15,530 nucleotides of DNA from Chloroflexota bacterium (lineage in GTDB: Bacteria > Chloroflexota > Dehalococcoidia > SAR202 > UBA11138): positions 1 through 15,530 of the forward strand of contig JADFHV010000011.1 in the NCBI GenBank assembly GCA_022566975.1. Reading direction: 5' to 3'. This document shows, piece after piece, positions 1 to 6,520 of the stretch (the first letter of the stretch is position 1; every line of letters starts with the position of its first letter). The translations under genes were made by a program, and so were the position numbers. The notes under the pieces were generated by a model, which saw only the letters and a program-made list of their open reading frames with translations, did not search any database and was not told where the DNA came from.

Positions 1-16
1 CTGGAAGGCCCCCTCT

Positions 17-91
17 CTAACCCCCTCTCCCTTCGGGGGAGAGTAGGCGGTTCCTCCCCCCCTCTGGGTGAAGGTTAGGATGGGGGAACCT
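17..91. repeat. Intergenic GC-rich repeat-like sequence with hairpin
   Basis: Downstream of pdhB there is a C/G-run segment containing a perfect 7-bp stem, CTCTCCC (25-31) and GGGAGAG (37-43), around a TTCGG loop. It is followed by a purine-rich tract ending near 'gaaggttaggatgggg'. I recall similar sequences scattered between genes in Chloroflexota genomes, but only one copy is visible here, so the dispersed-repeat label is an inference. There is no T-run, so it is not a classical terminator, although it could stop minus-strand transcription from pdhB. Confidence 0.35.
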
Positions 92-95
92 TAGC

Positions 96-1076
96 CTAGA
101 TACCGAAACTCTTCTCGATGGCCGCAACGACCCGAGCGGCATTGGGAAAGGCGGCCGCCTCGAGCTGGCCCGCGTACGGCGTCGGAACGTCGGCGCCGCC
201 AACCCGGACCACCGGCCCGTCCAGGTAGTCGAACGCCTCATCCTGGATAGTGCTGGCGATCTCGGCCCCAAACCCGCCGGTCCTCCACATCTCCTCTACC
301 ACCACCGCCCGGCCCGTCTTCTTTACCGACTCGACAACGGTCTCAACGTCCAGAGGCCGGAGCGTTCGCAGATCGATGACCTCGGCGTCGATGCCCTTGC
401 CGTCTTCGAGCACCTTCGCCGCCTCCCCGGCAACGTGCGCCATCCTGGAATAGCCGATTATGGTAACGTCGGAGCCGGTGCGCCTCACCGCGGCCTTGCC
501 GAAGGGCACCTCGTACCACTCGTTGGGCACCTCTCCGCGCACCCCGTACAGGAGCGCGTGCTCGGCGTAGATAATCGGGTCCTCGTGCTTCACGGCAGAC
601 CGCAAGAGCCCCAGCGCGTCGTAGGGAGTGGACGGCACGGCCACCTTCAGACCGGGGACTGATGCGAACCAACCCTCAAAGCTCTGGGAGTGAGTAGGTC
701 CCAGCTGGCCCCCGCCGCCCGTAACCGTCCTGATTATCATCGCGATGGCCATCTGGCCGTTGGACATGTAGCGGAGCTTCGCCGCGTGGTTCACGATCTG
801 GTCCATCGCCAGGAGCGAGAAATTGATGGTCATGATCTCCACGATCGGCCGAAGCCCGCCCATCGCCGCCCCTATCGCGGAGCCGACTATGGCCGATTCG
901 GCTATAGGCGTGTCCTTCACCCTGTCCGGGCCGTACTCCTCCAGGAACCCTCGTGTCACAGCATAGGCCCCGCCGTAGGCCCCTATGTCCTCCCCCATCA
1001 GGAAGACCCTATCGTCCCGGTCCAGCGCCTCACGCAGGCCGCGGGCGACGGCCTCCCTGATTATCATCTCCGGCAT
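96..1076 (-). CDS. pdhB: Pyruvate (2-oxoacid) dehydrogenase E1 component, beta subunit
   Basis: Encodes a 326-residue E1 beta subunit. With E1 alpha it forms the thiamine-diphosphate heterotetramer that decarboxylates pyruvate (or a branched-chain 2-oxoacid) and acylates the lipoyl group of E2 in the cytoplasm. The N-terminal half shows family landmarks: MGEDIGAYGG near residues 27-36, DTPIAESAIVGSAIGAAMGG near 55-73, and GPTHSQSFEGWF near 127-137 with the conserved His. The C-terminal transketolase domain carries DLRTLRPLD and VVVEEMWRTGGFGAEI. Length is normal for the family. The ATG at 1076 lies 14 bases after the pdhA stop, so the two are co-transcribed. No E2 gene follows within the window. 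Substrate choice between pyruvate, acetoin and branched-chain acids cannot be fixed from sequence alone; the pyruvate/acetoin subgroup is the best guess. Confidence 0.95.
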   Translation of the reverse strand: MPEMIIREAVARGLREALDRDDRVFLMGEDIGAYGGAYAVTRGFLEEYGPDRVKDTPIAESAIVGSAIGAAMGGLRPIVEIMTINFSLLAMDQIVNHAAKLRYMSNGQMAIAMIIRTVTGGGGQLGPTHSQSFEGWFASVPGLKVAVPSTPYDALGLLRSAVKHEDPIIYAEHALLYGVRGEVPNEWYEVPFGKAAVRRTGSDVTIIGYSRMAHVAGEAAKVLEDGKGIDAEVIDLRTLRPLDVETVVESVKKTGRAVVVEEMWRTGGFGAEIASTIQDEAFDYLDGPVVRVGGADVPTPYAGQLEAAAFPNAARVVAAIEKSFGI

Positions 1077-1090
1077 ATTGTGCTCGTCAC

Positions 1091-2065
1091 CTAGGAGTAG
1101 ACGTTCTCATAGAGGGCCTCGGGCTCGGGGGCGGGGCTCTCCTCGGCGAACCGCACCGCCGCCTCGATCCTGCCCTCGATCTCGCTGTCCATCGAGGCGA
1201 TCTGGTCCGGCGTCAGAAGCTCTTCCTCCAGCGCGACACCCTTGAAGCGCTCGATCGGGTCCTTCAGTCTCCACTCCGCGACTTCCGACTGATCGCGGTA
1301 GTCCGACGGGTCCGCCATCGAGTGGCCCCTGAACCTGTAGGCCATAGCCTCCAAAAAGACGGGCCCGCTGCCTGAGCGGACCCGCGTTAGGGCCTCCCCG
1401 ACGGCGTCCTTCACCGCTACCAGGTCCATGCCGTCGATCTGCGCGGCCGGAATCTTGTACGCCTCCGCCGCCAGGTAGATGTCCCGTCCACCTGCATGCG
1501 TCTGGTCCACGTGCGTCCCCATCCCATACAGGTTGTTCTCCAGCATGAACACCACCGGTAGCTTCCACAGCGACGCCAGATTCAGAGACTCGTGGAACTC
1601 GCCCTGGCTGACCGCGCCGTCACCGAAAAAGCAGAGCACCACCCCGGTGCCCCGCTGATATTTGACGGACAGGGCCAGTCCGACCGCGATCGGCAGCTGG
1701 CCGCCGACGATGGCGTAGCCCCCCATGAACTTCCTCTTGACGTCGAACAGGTGCATGGAGCCGCCCTTACCACCGCTGCACCCAGTCGCCTTACCGAACA
1801 GCTCCGCCATGATGACCTCGGGGGGCATGCCCTTCGCCAGGGCGTGGCCGTGGTCGCGGTAGTGGCTGACGACGTAGTCCTCCGGCTCCAGGGACGAGAT
1901 GGAGCCGACGGCGATGGCCTCCTCGCCAATGTACAGGTGAAGAAAGCCCCGGATCTTGCCCTGCATGTAGAGCCGGGCGCACGCCTCCTCGAAACGCCGG
2001 ATCAGGAGCATCTGAGAGTAATGCTCGGCAACCTCGGCCTTGTGCAGGTTCATCGACACCTTCAT
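1091..2065 (-). CDS. pdhA: Pyruvate (2-oxoacid) dehydrogenase E1 component, alpha subunit
   Basis: Encodes a 324-residue E1 alpha subunit, partner of the following pdhB. The ThDP-binding motif starts at GDGAVSQGEFHESLNLA (148-164) and ends at ENN (176-178), as expected for the family. Other landmarks are FLHLYIGEEAIAVG (41-54), HYRDHGHALAKG (68-79) and the regulatory-loop equivalent RFRGHSMADPSDYR (244-257). The ATG at 2065 is preceded by a GGGG tract about 6 bases upstream; Met5 is a possible alternative start. The gene sits between a small disrupted ORF (ending at 2089) and pdhB (14-base gap), consistent with one minus-strand transcript from the lpdA side. Confidence 0.95.
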   Translation of the reverse strand: MKVSMNLHKAEVAEHYSQMLLIRRFEEACARLYMQGKIRGFLHLYIGEEAIAVGSISSLEPEDYVVSHYRDHGHALAKGMPPEVIMAELFGKATGCSGGKGGSMHLFDVKRKFMGGYAIVGGQLPIAVGLALSVKYQRGTGVVLCFFGDGAVSQGEFHESLNLASLWKLPVVFMLENNLYGMGTHVDQTHAGGRDIYLAAEAYKIPAAQIDGMDLVAVKDAVGEALTRVRSGSGPVFLEAMAYRFRGHSMADPSDYRDQSEVAEWRLKDPIERFKGVALEEELLTPDQIASMDSEIEGRIEAAVRFAEESPAPEPEALYENVYS

Positions 2066-2088
2066 CGGTTACCCCGGGCCGGACAGAA

Positions 2089-2374
2089 TCATATACCTGC
2101 CATCGCTATCTGAGACGGACCGACGCTAATTCTCGAACGGCCCTCTCGCCGCTCGTGGTCCGGCATACCCTGCATCATCTCCATGAGGTTGTCTAGCTCC
2201 CTCAGCTTCTTCAAGACACTCATACGCTCCTGGCGCCGGCGCTCCTTCTCCTTAGCCTCGAAGAGGAATTCTACGTATCTCTTCGAGTCGAAGTCGAAGT
2301 GTTCCCCGGTCAGCGTCGAACCTCCGCAGGAGTGACGCCAGTTGGCGCTCGAGCCGAGGCTTGAGGTCGACCAT
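2089..2374 (-). pseudogene. Small coiled-coil protein, apparently frameshifted
   Basis: No single long frame exists here, but two adjacent minus-strand frames join into a natural-looking basic, helical protein of about 95 residues. The first frame starts at ATG 2374 behind an AAGGA ribosome site and reads MVDLKPRLERQLASLLRRFD. The second continues HFDFDSKRYVEFLFEAKEK, ERRRQERMSVLKKLREL and DNLMEMMQG, ending at TGA 2089. The switch falls at a run of four C on the plus strand (2304-2307): removing one base restores a continuous frame. A second one-base shift near the end would give an alternative tail. I do not recognise the family; heptad-like Leu/Glu/Arg spacing suggests a coiled coil. Its position just before pdhA suggests an accessory of that operon. 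It is either decayed or carries a sequencing indel. Confidence 0.45.
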
Positions 2375-2390
2375 ACTGTCCTTCATGGAA

Positions 2391-2508
2391 TGTCATTCTG
2401 AGGAGTCCTTCCTGAGAAGGGCGACGAAGAATCTGGGGCTGGGCGAACCCTGGACTTTGTCGACCATGCCTCCCCGCGTCCAGATTCTTCGCTTCGCTCA
2501 GAATGACA
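2391..2508. repeat. MITE-like inverted repeat, 118 bp
   Basis: Terminal arms TGTCATTCTGAG (2391-2402) and CTCAGAATGACA (2497-2508) are perfect inverse complements. An inner pair, CGAAGAATCTGG (2425-2436) and CCAGATTCTTCG (2480-2491), is also perfect, so the segment can fold into one long interrupted hairpin. The 'GTCATTCTGAG...GAAGAATCT' consensus is familiar from short palindromic elements scattered between genes in many environmental bacteria. It encodes no transposase. It lies between lpdA and the disrupted small gene, so its transcript could act as a processing or attenuation hairpin; that is an inference. Confidence 0.75.
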
Positions 2509-2566
2509 CTAATCGCTCTTGCCGCGATACCGCCAATACCGCGAAGTTGGACGACTTCCTTGACCC

Positions 2567-3949
2567 TTAGATGTGGATCGCCTCGCCCTCGGCGCCCAGC
2601 GCCGCCTCCTTGAGCATCTCCGAGATCGTGGGGTGAGGGTGGACGAGCCACCCCAGCTCGGCGGTGGTCCCCTCCAGAAGCCTGGTCATAGCCACCTCGC
2701 CCAGCAGCTCAGTGACCTCCGAGCCCACCATGTGGGCGCCCAGTATCTCCCCTACCTCTGAGTCTACCACCAGTTTCACCAGCCCATCTACTTCCGACAG
2801 GGCCAGGGCCTTGCCGCTGGCAGTGAAGGGGAACTTCCCGATCTTGACCTCGAAGCCCTGCTCCCGGGCCTGGGCCTCCGTGAGCCCGAAGCTAGCCACC
2901 TGTGGCTTACAGTATATGGCCCTGGGCATCAGCGTATAGTCCAGCTTCGGCGGACTCTTGCCCGCGATGCTCTCCACCGCCGTGACGCCCTGCGCCGAGG
3001 CGACATGGGCCAGCAGCATCTTGCCAGTCACGTCGCCTATCGCGTAGACCCCGGACACGCTGGTCTCCATCGTGTCCCCGATCGTTATGAATCCCCTATC
3101 TGTCTCCACGCCCAGCGACTCAAGTCCCAGCCCCTCCACGTTACCCTGGACCCCCACCGCTACCAGGACCTTGTCCGCCTCTATCTCCATCGTCTCGTTT
3201 TGTGTCGATACCGACACCGTCGCCCTGCTCCCGTTGACCGACACGCCCTGAACAGCCGACCCGGTCAGCGTCTCGATGCCCTGCTGTTCGAAGGCACGCT
3301 GCAGGACCCTGCTGACCTCCTCGTCCTCCTGGGGCACCAGACGGGGGAGCAGCTCGACGATGGTGACCTCAGCGCCGTAGGTCCGGTAGAGGTAGGCGAA
3401 CTCGGCGCCCGTGGCTCCCCCGCCGACGATCACCACCCTGGATGGGACCTCCCGAAGCTCCAGCGCCTCTCGGCTCGTTATCACCACCTGGCGGTCCACT
3501 GGAAGGGCGGCAAGCTCCCGGTCCCTGGCGCCGGTGGCGATGATGACGTTGTCAGCGGTAAGCGTCTGACCGCTGTCCTCCAGGCGCACGGTGTTGCGGT
3601 CCGTCAGTTTGCCGGCGCCCTTGATGAGCTCGATCTTGTTCTTCCGGAGCAGCATCTCGACGCCACGGGTCAGACGCCCCACCACCTGCCGGCTCCGGTC
3701 TATCGCCTTTCCGAAATCTACCCTCAGGTTGTCGAAGCCTATTCCGAACTCGTCGGCGCGCTGCACCAGGCCCAGCACCTCGGCGTTGCGAAGCAGCGAC
3801 TTGCTGGGGATGCACCCCCAGTTCAGGCATATGCCTCCCACGTTGTCGCGCTCCACCACAGCGGTCCTCATGCCGAGCTGACCCGCGCGAATCGCCGCGA
3901 CGTACCCGCCGACTCCGGCCCCCAGCACCACAATGTCGTAGTCCGCCAA
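2567..3949 (-). CDS. lpdA: Dihydrolipoyl dehydrogenase (E3)
   Basis: Encodes a 460-residue flavoprotein that reoxidises the dihydrolipoyl group of 2-oxoacid dehydrogenase complexes using FAD and NAD+. The N-terminal FAD motif GAGVGG is at 10-15. The redox disulfide lies in GGICLNWGCIPSKS (Cys41 and Cys46). A second dinucleotide fold has VGGGATGAEFA, and YAIGDVTGKMLLAH closes the FAD site. The C-terminal dimer-interface active-site motif HPTISE (His439, Glu444) is intact. The start is TTG at 3949, supported by GAGGTG five bases upstream; no in-frame ATG fits better because the FAD motif begins at residue 10. It is first in the minus-strand cluster, with a candidate promoter at 3994-4022, and is separated from pdhAB by a MITE-like repeat and a disrupted ORF. 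Confidence 0.96.
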   Translation of the reverse strand: MADYDIVVLGAGVGGYVAAIRAGQLGMRTAVVERDNVGGICLNWGCIPSKSLLRNAEVLGLVQRADEFGIGFDNLRVDFGKAIDRSRQVVGRLTRGVEMLLRKNKIELIKGAGKLTDRNTVRLEDSGQTLTADNVIIATGARDRELAALPVDRQVVITSREALELREVPSRVVIVGGGATGAEFAYLYRTYGAEVTIVELLPRLVPQEDEEVSRVLQRAFEQQGIETLTGSAVQGVSVNGSRATVSVSTQNETMEIEADKVLVAVGVQGNVEGLGLESLGVETDRGFITIGDTMETSVSGVYAIGDVTGKMLLAHVASAQGVTAVESIAGKSPPKLDYTLMPRAIYCKPQVASFGLTEAQAREQGFEVKIGKFPFTASGKALALSEVDGLVKLVVDSEVGEILGAHMVGSEVTELLGEVAMTRLLEGTTAELGWLVHPHPTISEMLKEAALGAEGEAIHI

Positions 3950-3993
3950 ATCAACACCTCTAGCCGGGCGTTCTTCGCCGCCCGCGGCTCCGG

Positions 3994-4022
3994 CATATAT
4001 TACAACATCGTCTTTTACGCAA
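3994..4022 (-). promoter_or_regulatory. Candidate sigma70-type promoter for lpdA
   Basis: On the minus strand TTGCGT (4017-4022) and TATATG (3994-3999) are separated by 17 bases. This would start transcription about 40 bases before the lpdA TTG codon. The surrounding patch is AT-rich in otherwise GC-rich sequence. Both hexamers are imperfect. Confidence 0.4.
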
Positions 4023-4264
4023 TAAAGCGCACGGACCCGCGCTCATGGGCGGCTCCACGACCGGCAGCACTGGCGCTCTCTCCGCGTGCCGACGGCCCGT
4101 AAGCTCCTCCTGGTGTACCTCCCTTCCCGCCAGACCGCATCGCCCGTTTGGTACGACGTTTGGCACGCGCCCGGGGGGGGAGGGTTGGTAACAATGGACG
4201 GGGCGGGGCTTCCTCCCGCAGCTCAGCGGCGTCGGGGCCGCCGGTCATAGCCCCGCTCCTCGCC

Positions 4265-4293
4265 TTGACACCCAAACGGAGCAACACTAACAT
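4265..4293 (+). promoter_or_regulatory. Promoter of tRNA-Phe / tRNA-Gly
   Basis: A perfect -35 TTGACA (4265-4270) and a -10 TAACAT (4288-4293) are separated by 17 bases. The predicted start falls a few bases before the first base of tRNA-Phe at 4304, as expected for a stable RNA promoter. Confidence 0.7.
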
Positions 4294-4303
4294 AGTTGTC
4301 GAC

Positions 4304-4376
4304 GCCGAGGTAGCTCAGTCGGTAGAGCACAGCGCTGAAAACGCTGGTGTCGTCAGTTCGATTCTGACCCTCGGCA
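4304..4376 (+). tRNA. tRNA-Phe (GAA)
   Basis: A full cloverleaf can be drawn. Acceptor arms GCCGAGG and CCTCGGC pair perfectly. The D arm is GCTC/GAGC, the anticodon stem is CAGCG/CGCTG around loop CTGAAAA (anticodon GAA), the variable loop is GTGTC, and the T arm is GTCAG/CTGAC with TTCGATT. The discriminator base is A. The following bases are CCT, so the CCA end is not encoded. Confidence 0.97.
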
Positions 4377-4407
4377 CCTCGGGCTTTGACTTCCCGAGGC
4401 CCCACGA

Positions 4408-4482
4408 GCGGGCGTAGCTCAGCGGTAGAGCGCGTCCTTGCCAAGGACGAGGTCGTGGGTTCGATCCCCATCGCCCGCTCCA
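4408..4482 (+). tRNA. tRNA-Gly (GCC)
   Basis: A full cloverleaf with acceptor GCGGGCG/CGCCCGC, anticodon stem CGTCC/GGACG around loop TTGCCAA (anticodon GCC), and T arm GTGGG/CCCAT with TTCGATC. The CCA end is encoded at 4480-4482. It lies 31 bases after tRNA-Phe and probably shares its transcript. Its 3' part is the apparent integration target of the adjacent islet, since bases 4430-4482 recur at 6521-6573. Confidence 0.97.
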
Positions 4483-4538
4483 TAGCTCTGACACCTGCGC
4501 CCTTTTGCGTCCCACGCTCACCCTGATTCGTGAGCGGG
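4430..4538 (+). repeat. Left direct repeat of islet (tRNA-Gly 3' end plus flank)
   Basis: This pairs with 6521-6630. The first 53 bases are the anticodon arm to CCA end of tRNA-Gly. The flank from 4489 contains a 7-bp inverted repeat, CGCTCAC (4515-4521) and GTGAGCG (4530-4536), also conserved in the other copy. This copy keeps the functional tRNA and so corresponds to the reconstituted target side. Confidence 0.8.
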
Positions 4539-4569
4539 GCCAGCCATGATTCGTGAGCGGGGCTAGCCC
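4524..4569 (+). repeat. Two-copy tandem repeat, 23-bp unit
   Basis: The unit beginning TGATTCGTGAGCGGGG occurs at 4524-4546 and 4547-4569 with two differences in its last bases. The second unit ends in the palindrome GGGCTAGCCC. The right arm of the islet has only one unit (6616-6637), so the copy number differs between arms. It may be an arm-type recombinase site or simple slippage. Confidence 0.6.
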
Positions 4570-4576
4570 TTTTCTC

Positions 4577-4753
4577 ATGCGCCGGATCGCCCTTACGAGG
4601 CACCCGTTCGTCCGCTTGTGGCGAGGCGGCGAGGTCTCCCTGGTCGGAATCATGGGCTGGACGACCAATCGGATGCTGAACGTCTACCGGCCCTATGACG
4701 TCCGGCGGGCCAAGGCGGAGCACCAGGAGCAGTCGATCATAAAAAATCTCTGA
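4577..4753 (+). pseudogene. C-terminal remnant of a tyrosine recombinase/integrase
   Basis: The open frame matches the last part of a phage-type integrase catalytic domain. It has RHPFVRLWRGG where families have LRHTFAxxxxxGG, then MGWTTNRMLNVYRPYD where they have AGWxSxxMLxRYG with the nucleophilic Tyr, and a charged tail ending QSIIKNL like the usual 'AHRRxSPGDRL' end. The N-terminal and core-binding domains are absent; upstream lies only the tandem repeat and tRNA-Gly. The HxxR histidine equivalent is not conserved. It is therefore a decayed integrase that probably once served the adjacent tRNA-Gly site. A related but diverged tail lies at 6638-6706. Confidence 0.65.
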
Positions 4754-4827
4754 AAGAAATTCTTTTGGGACTGGCAAAGACGGATGGCGTCTTCGCACGC
4801 CGGTTCAGGCGGGTCTAAGGCGGCGGG

Positions 4828-5304
4828 TTATGCAGATCCGGGCTGTTCAGGCTCCGGCATCGTGGGAGGGCCTACTGTAACTCGCACGGGGTACTCAAAC
4901 TTCAGGTCCCAGTTGCCGTCGCCTGAGTTGTATTCAACTAGAAAGCGATAGCTTCCTTCACCTCTGTCAGGAAACCCTGGGAAGTGTGCACGAGAGCGTA
5001 GTCTGAAGAATGTTGTGAGGTCGACATCCATCTCTTGTGTTCCAATTGGGTCCCCACTCGGTACATCGATACGAATGCGACCACGGCCTCGCTCGGGCGT
5101 CCCCTCTTCAGTTCGTGCCCACCAGATCACCATTTCGAAATAGGCAGGTGAGAGGGCACTAAGGTCCTCTGCCGACTCCATTGGTCTGCCTTCAGGGGGC
5201 TCCGTCGGTAGCCCAACCTCTTCCATTATGTTGATCAAAGAGAAAGAGTTCGAATCCCTATCTAGCAAAGCTTTCTGGCAGATAGCTGCGAATATGACTT
5301 TCAA
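4828..5304 (-). CDS. DUF6941-like beta-sandwich protein (islet gene 3)
   Basis: Encodes 158 residues. The opening KVIFAAICQKALLDRDSN followed by SFSLINIMEEVGLP resembles proteins annotated DUF6941, which start 'F.A.c..a..D..gklsliGif'. The rest alternates short beta-like stretches (YFEMVIWWART, GRIRIDVP, SYRFLVEYN, WDLKFEYPVRVTV), consistent with a beta sandwich, and ends in a Pro-rich tail. There is no signal peptide or membrane segment. The start is TTG at 5304, overlapping the TGA of the preceding gene as TTGA, which indicates translational coupling. It is the last gene of the three-gene islet operon. Molecular function is unknown. Confidence 0.75.
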   Translation of the reverse strand: MKVIFAAICQKALLDRDSNSFSLINIMEEVGLPTEPPEGRPMESAEDLSALSPAYFEMVIWWARTEEGTPERGRGRIRIDVPSGDPIGTQEMDVDLTTFFRLRSRAHFPGFPDRGEGSYRFLVEYNSGDGNWDLKFEYPVRVTVGPPTMPEPEQPGSA

Positions 5305-5828
5305 TTCGATTTTACCTGACTGGCCAGCGGCGCCCTAATTTCAATTTTTCTGATAAGTCCCAGCCAGGACGAGTCCAAGGCGATGTTAATTTGCTGCTCT
5401 GTGGCGTCATAGCGAAGTCGAGCCTGCTCTGGTGGAGGAGGCCATGTTCCGCTAACTAGCAATCGGTGCTGAGATAGGATTCTGAAAGCGAGTTTTTTGG
5501 CATACCAGGTTCTGGAAGTCCCATCTACGGTTGTTGCCAAGGACCGGGTAAGCCCTTCTGACGAGTAGTGCGCCAGCCAAAGGTACGCCGCCAGCGCAGC
5601 GTCGTAAGGATTCTCGTATCTCGGGTCAGTGCTGACAGCACATAGGTCCAATACACGTCCAGCCAATTCCTCTAAGAGTTCGCCTGAAGCCCTAAGCTCG
5701 TCTAACACTCGAACAACGACGGGGTTTCGAGATAGAACCCGGTAGAATGCCTCGGTACTACTTACGACGTTAAGCTCAGCGGAGAACTGCCGGCTTTCTA
5801 TGGTTGCTAGGTCGTCATGAAATGCCAT
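5301..5828 (-). CDS. Hypothetical protein (islet gene 2)
   Basis: Encodes 175 residues with no domain I recognise. The first two thirds look mainly alpha-helical, with segments such as VVVRVLDELRASGELLEEL, DAALAAYLWLAHYSSEG and WYAKKLAFRILSQHRL. The last third, after a Pro-rich break near residue 130, looks like beta strands (ARLRYDATEQQINIALD, IRKIEIRAP). The ATG at 5828 has a good GGAGAG ribosome site. It overlaps the upstream gene by 14 bases and the downstream gene by 4, so all three are expected to be made together. There is no signal peptide or transmembrane segment. Base use is less GC-rich than in the flanking housekeeping genes, in keeping with acquired DNA. Confidence 0.75.
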   Translation of the reverse strand: MAFHDDLATIESRQFSAELNVVSSTEAFYRVLSRNPVVVRVLDELRASGELLEELAGRVLDLCAVSTDPRYENPYDAALAAYLWLAHYSSEGLTRSLATTVDGTSRTWYAKKLAFRILSQHRLLVSGTWPPPPEQARLRYDATEQQINIALDSSWLGLIRKIEIRAPLASQVKSN

Positions 5829-6327
5829 ATCTCTCCGTCCAGAACTCAGTTGGATTTCCCAACCACGGGTTCACGCGACTCGAACGATGAAGGTATTCAC
5901 CATCCGCCCCCCACTGGCTCAACACCAAAGGGTCGTTTCCCACGCCGCCTTCCCCAAACCTGGGCGAGATGACAACGGCGACATGGGAATACCGCCCCCT
6001 ATTATCAGTGTACAGAACCAGATCACCTGCTATGACTTGCTCTACACTCCGAAGTTGTCTGTATCTGTCATCGGTCAGAATCATTCTGATGTCATCGGGG
6101 AACACCTTCGTTCGGCGACTGGCGAAGACCATACCAAAACAATTGTAGATGGATGAAAGGGACCTGGTTCCCTGGATACCGTAACGCCGTGCTAGGTCTT
6201 CAGCCACGGCCATCGCTGCATCATCCCGTTGGAAATGCTGCTCGTTCCGAATACGATTACCCTCTCGCGTTTCGAGCTTGATCGAATCTCCCACGAGCAA
6301 TTCGCCGCCTGGTCCGAATAACTGCAA
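5815..6327 (-). CDS. Papain/NlpC-P60-like cysteine hydrolase-type protein (islet gene 1)
   Basis: Encodes 170 residues. A Cys in SIYNCFGMVFASR (Cys63), then GDLVLYTDNRGRYSHVAVVI (101-120, His115), then LSQWGADGEYLH (136-147) follow the Cys, strand, His, polar-residue order of NlpC/P60 and CHAP-like hydrolases. GDLVxY and HVAVV are typical of that fold. It could therefore cleave a peptide, isopeptide or acyl bond, but the third catalytic residue is not certain. It has no signal peptide, so it probably acts in the cytoplasm rather than on the cell wall. The start is TTG at 6327 with AGG six bases upstream; a stop lies shortly before it and no ATG is available. A promoter at 6379-6407 serves it. 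It is first in the operon and overlaps the next gene by 14 bases. Confidence 0.65.
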   Translation of the reverse strand: MQLFGPGGELLVGDSIKLETREGNRIRNEQHFQRDDAAMAVAEDLARRYGIQGTRSLSSIYNCFGMVFASRRTKVFPDDIRMILTDDRYRQLRSVEQVIAGDLVLYTDNRGRYSHVAVVISPRFGEGGVGNDPLVLSQWGADGEYLHRSSRVNPWLGNPTEFWTERYGIS

Positions 6328-6378
6328 GACAAGCCTCGACGATCAAAAGAAAGCTAGAGAGCCGTTTCGGCACGCCTG

Positions 6379-6407
6379 ATTCTAGGGCACTCGCAGCTCC
6401 GTCGCAA
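6379..6407 (-). promoter_or_regulatory. Promoter of the three-gene islet operon
   Basis: On the minus strand TTGCGA (6402-6407) and TAGAAT (6379-6384) are separated by exactly 17 bases. The -10 matches five of six consensus positions. The predicted start leaves a leader of roughly 45 bases before the TTG codon at 6327. The cargo therefore has its own promoter and does not depend on host transcription. Confidence 0.6.
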
Positions 6408-6476
6408 GCAGCTACCCTGCCCAGCCGCCGAGCTGCCCGCTGATTATATTACGCTAAACCCCCAGAGGGCTTAGAT

Positions 6477-6506
6477 GGCCAGGGCACCAGTGTCCTGGCC
6501 CTTTTT
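6477..6506 (+). terminator. Rho-independent terminator (plus strand)
   Basis: GGCCAGG (6477-6483) and CCTGGCC (6494-6500) form a perfect 7-bp stem with a 10-base loop, followed by C and five T (6502-6506). No plus-strand gene is visible just upstream, since the cargo runs on the minus strand. It may be the tail of a lost gene, or insulate the islet promoter region from the repeat arm. Confidence 0.65.
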
Positions 6507-6520
6507 GCGTCTCCACAAGG

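Larger units (their letters stand above)
3950..4303. other. Intergenic region between lpdA and tRNA-Phe
   Basis: This 354-base divergent gap holds a candidate lpdA promoter (3994-4022, minus) and the tRNA-Phe promoter (4265-4293, plus). A run of eight G lies at 4173-4180. Open frames that cross it have biased Arg/Gly/Pro composition, lack recognisable motifs and run through the promoters, so I do not call a gene here. Confidence 0.6.

Noticed and set aside
2361..2570. Plus-strand frame containing MECHSEESFLRR and ILRFAQND
   Set aside because: It is a translation of the MITE-like palindrome, a familiar false gene.
3005..4102. A 365-codon plus-strand open frame opposite lpdA
   Set aside because: It is the antisense shadow of a GC-rich, well-conserved lpdA. 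Its composition is His/Arg/Pro-rich with no motif, and it runs through the lpdA promoter.
4015..4293. Minus-strand frame of 92 codons between lpdA and tRNA-Phe
   Set aside because: Arg/Gly/Ala-rich with no motif; it overlaps the tRNA promoter and a run of eight G.
4524..4569. CRISPR array
   Set aside because: Only two adjacent 23-bp units with no spacers, and no cas genes.
4223..4798. Minus-strand open frames over the tRNA genes, including a GIEPTTSS-type peptide
   Set aside because: These are the well-known spurious translations of tRNA antisense strands; a functional tRNA pair explains the sequence. The same applies to 6449-6787.
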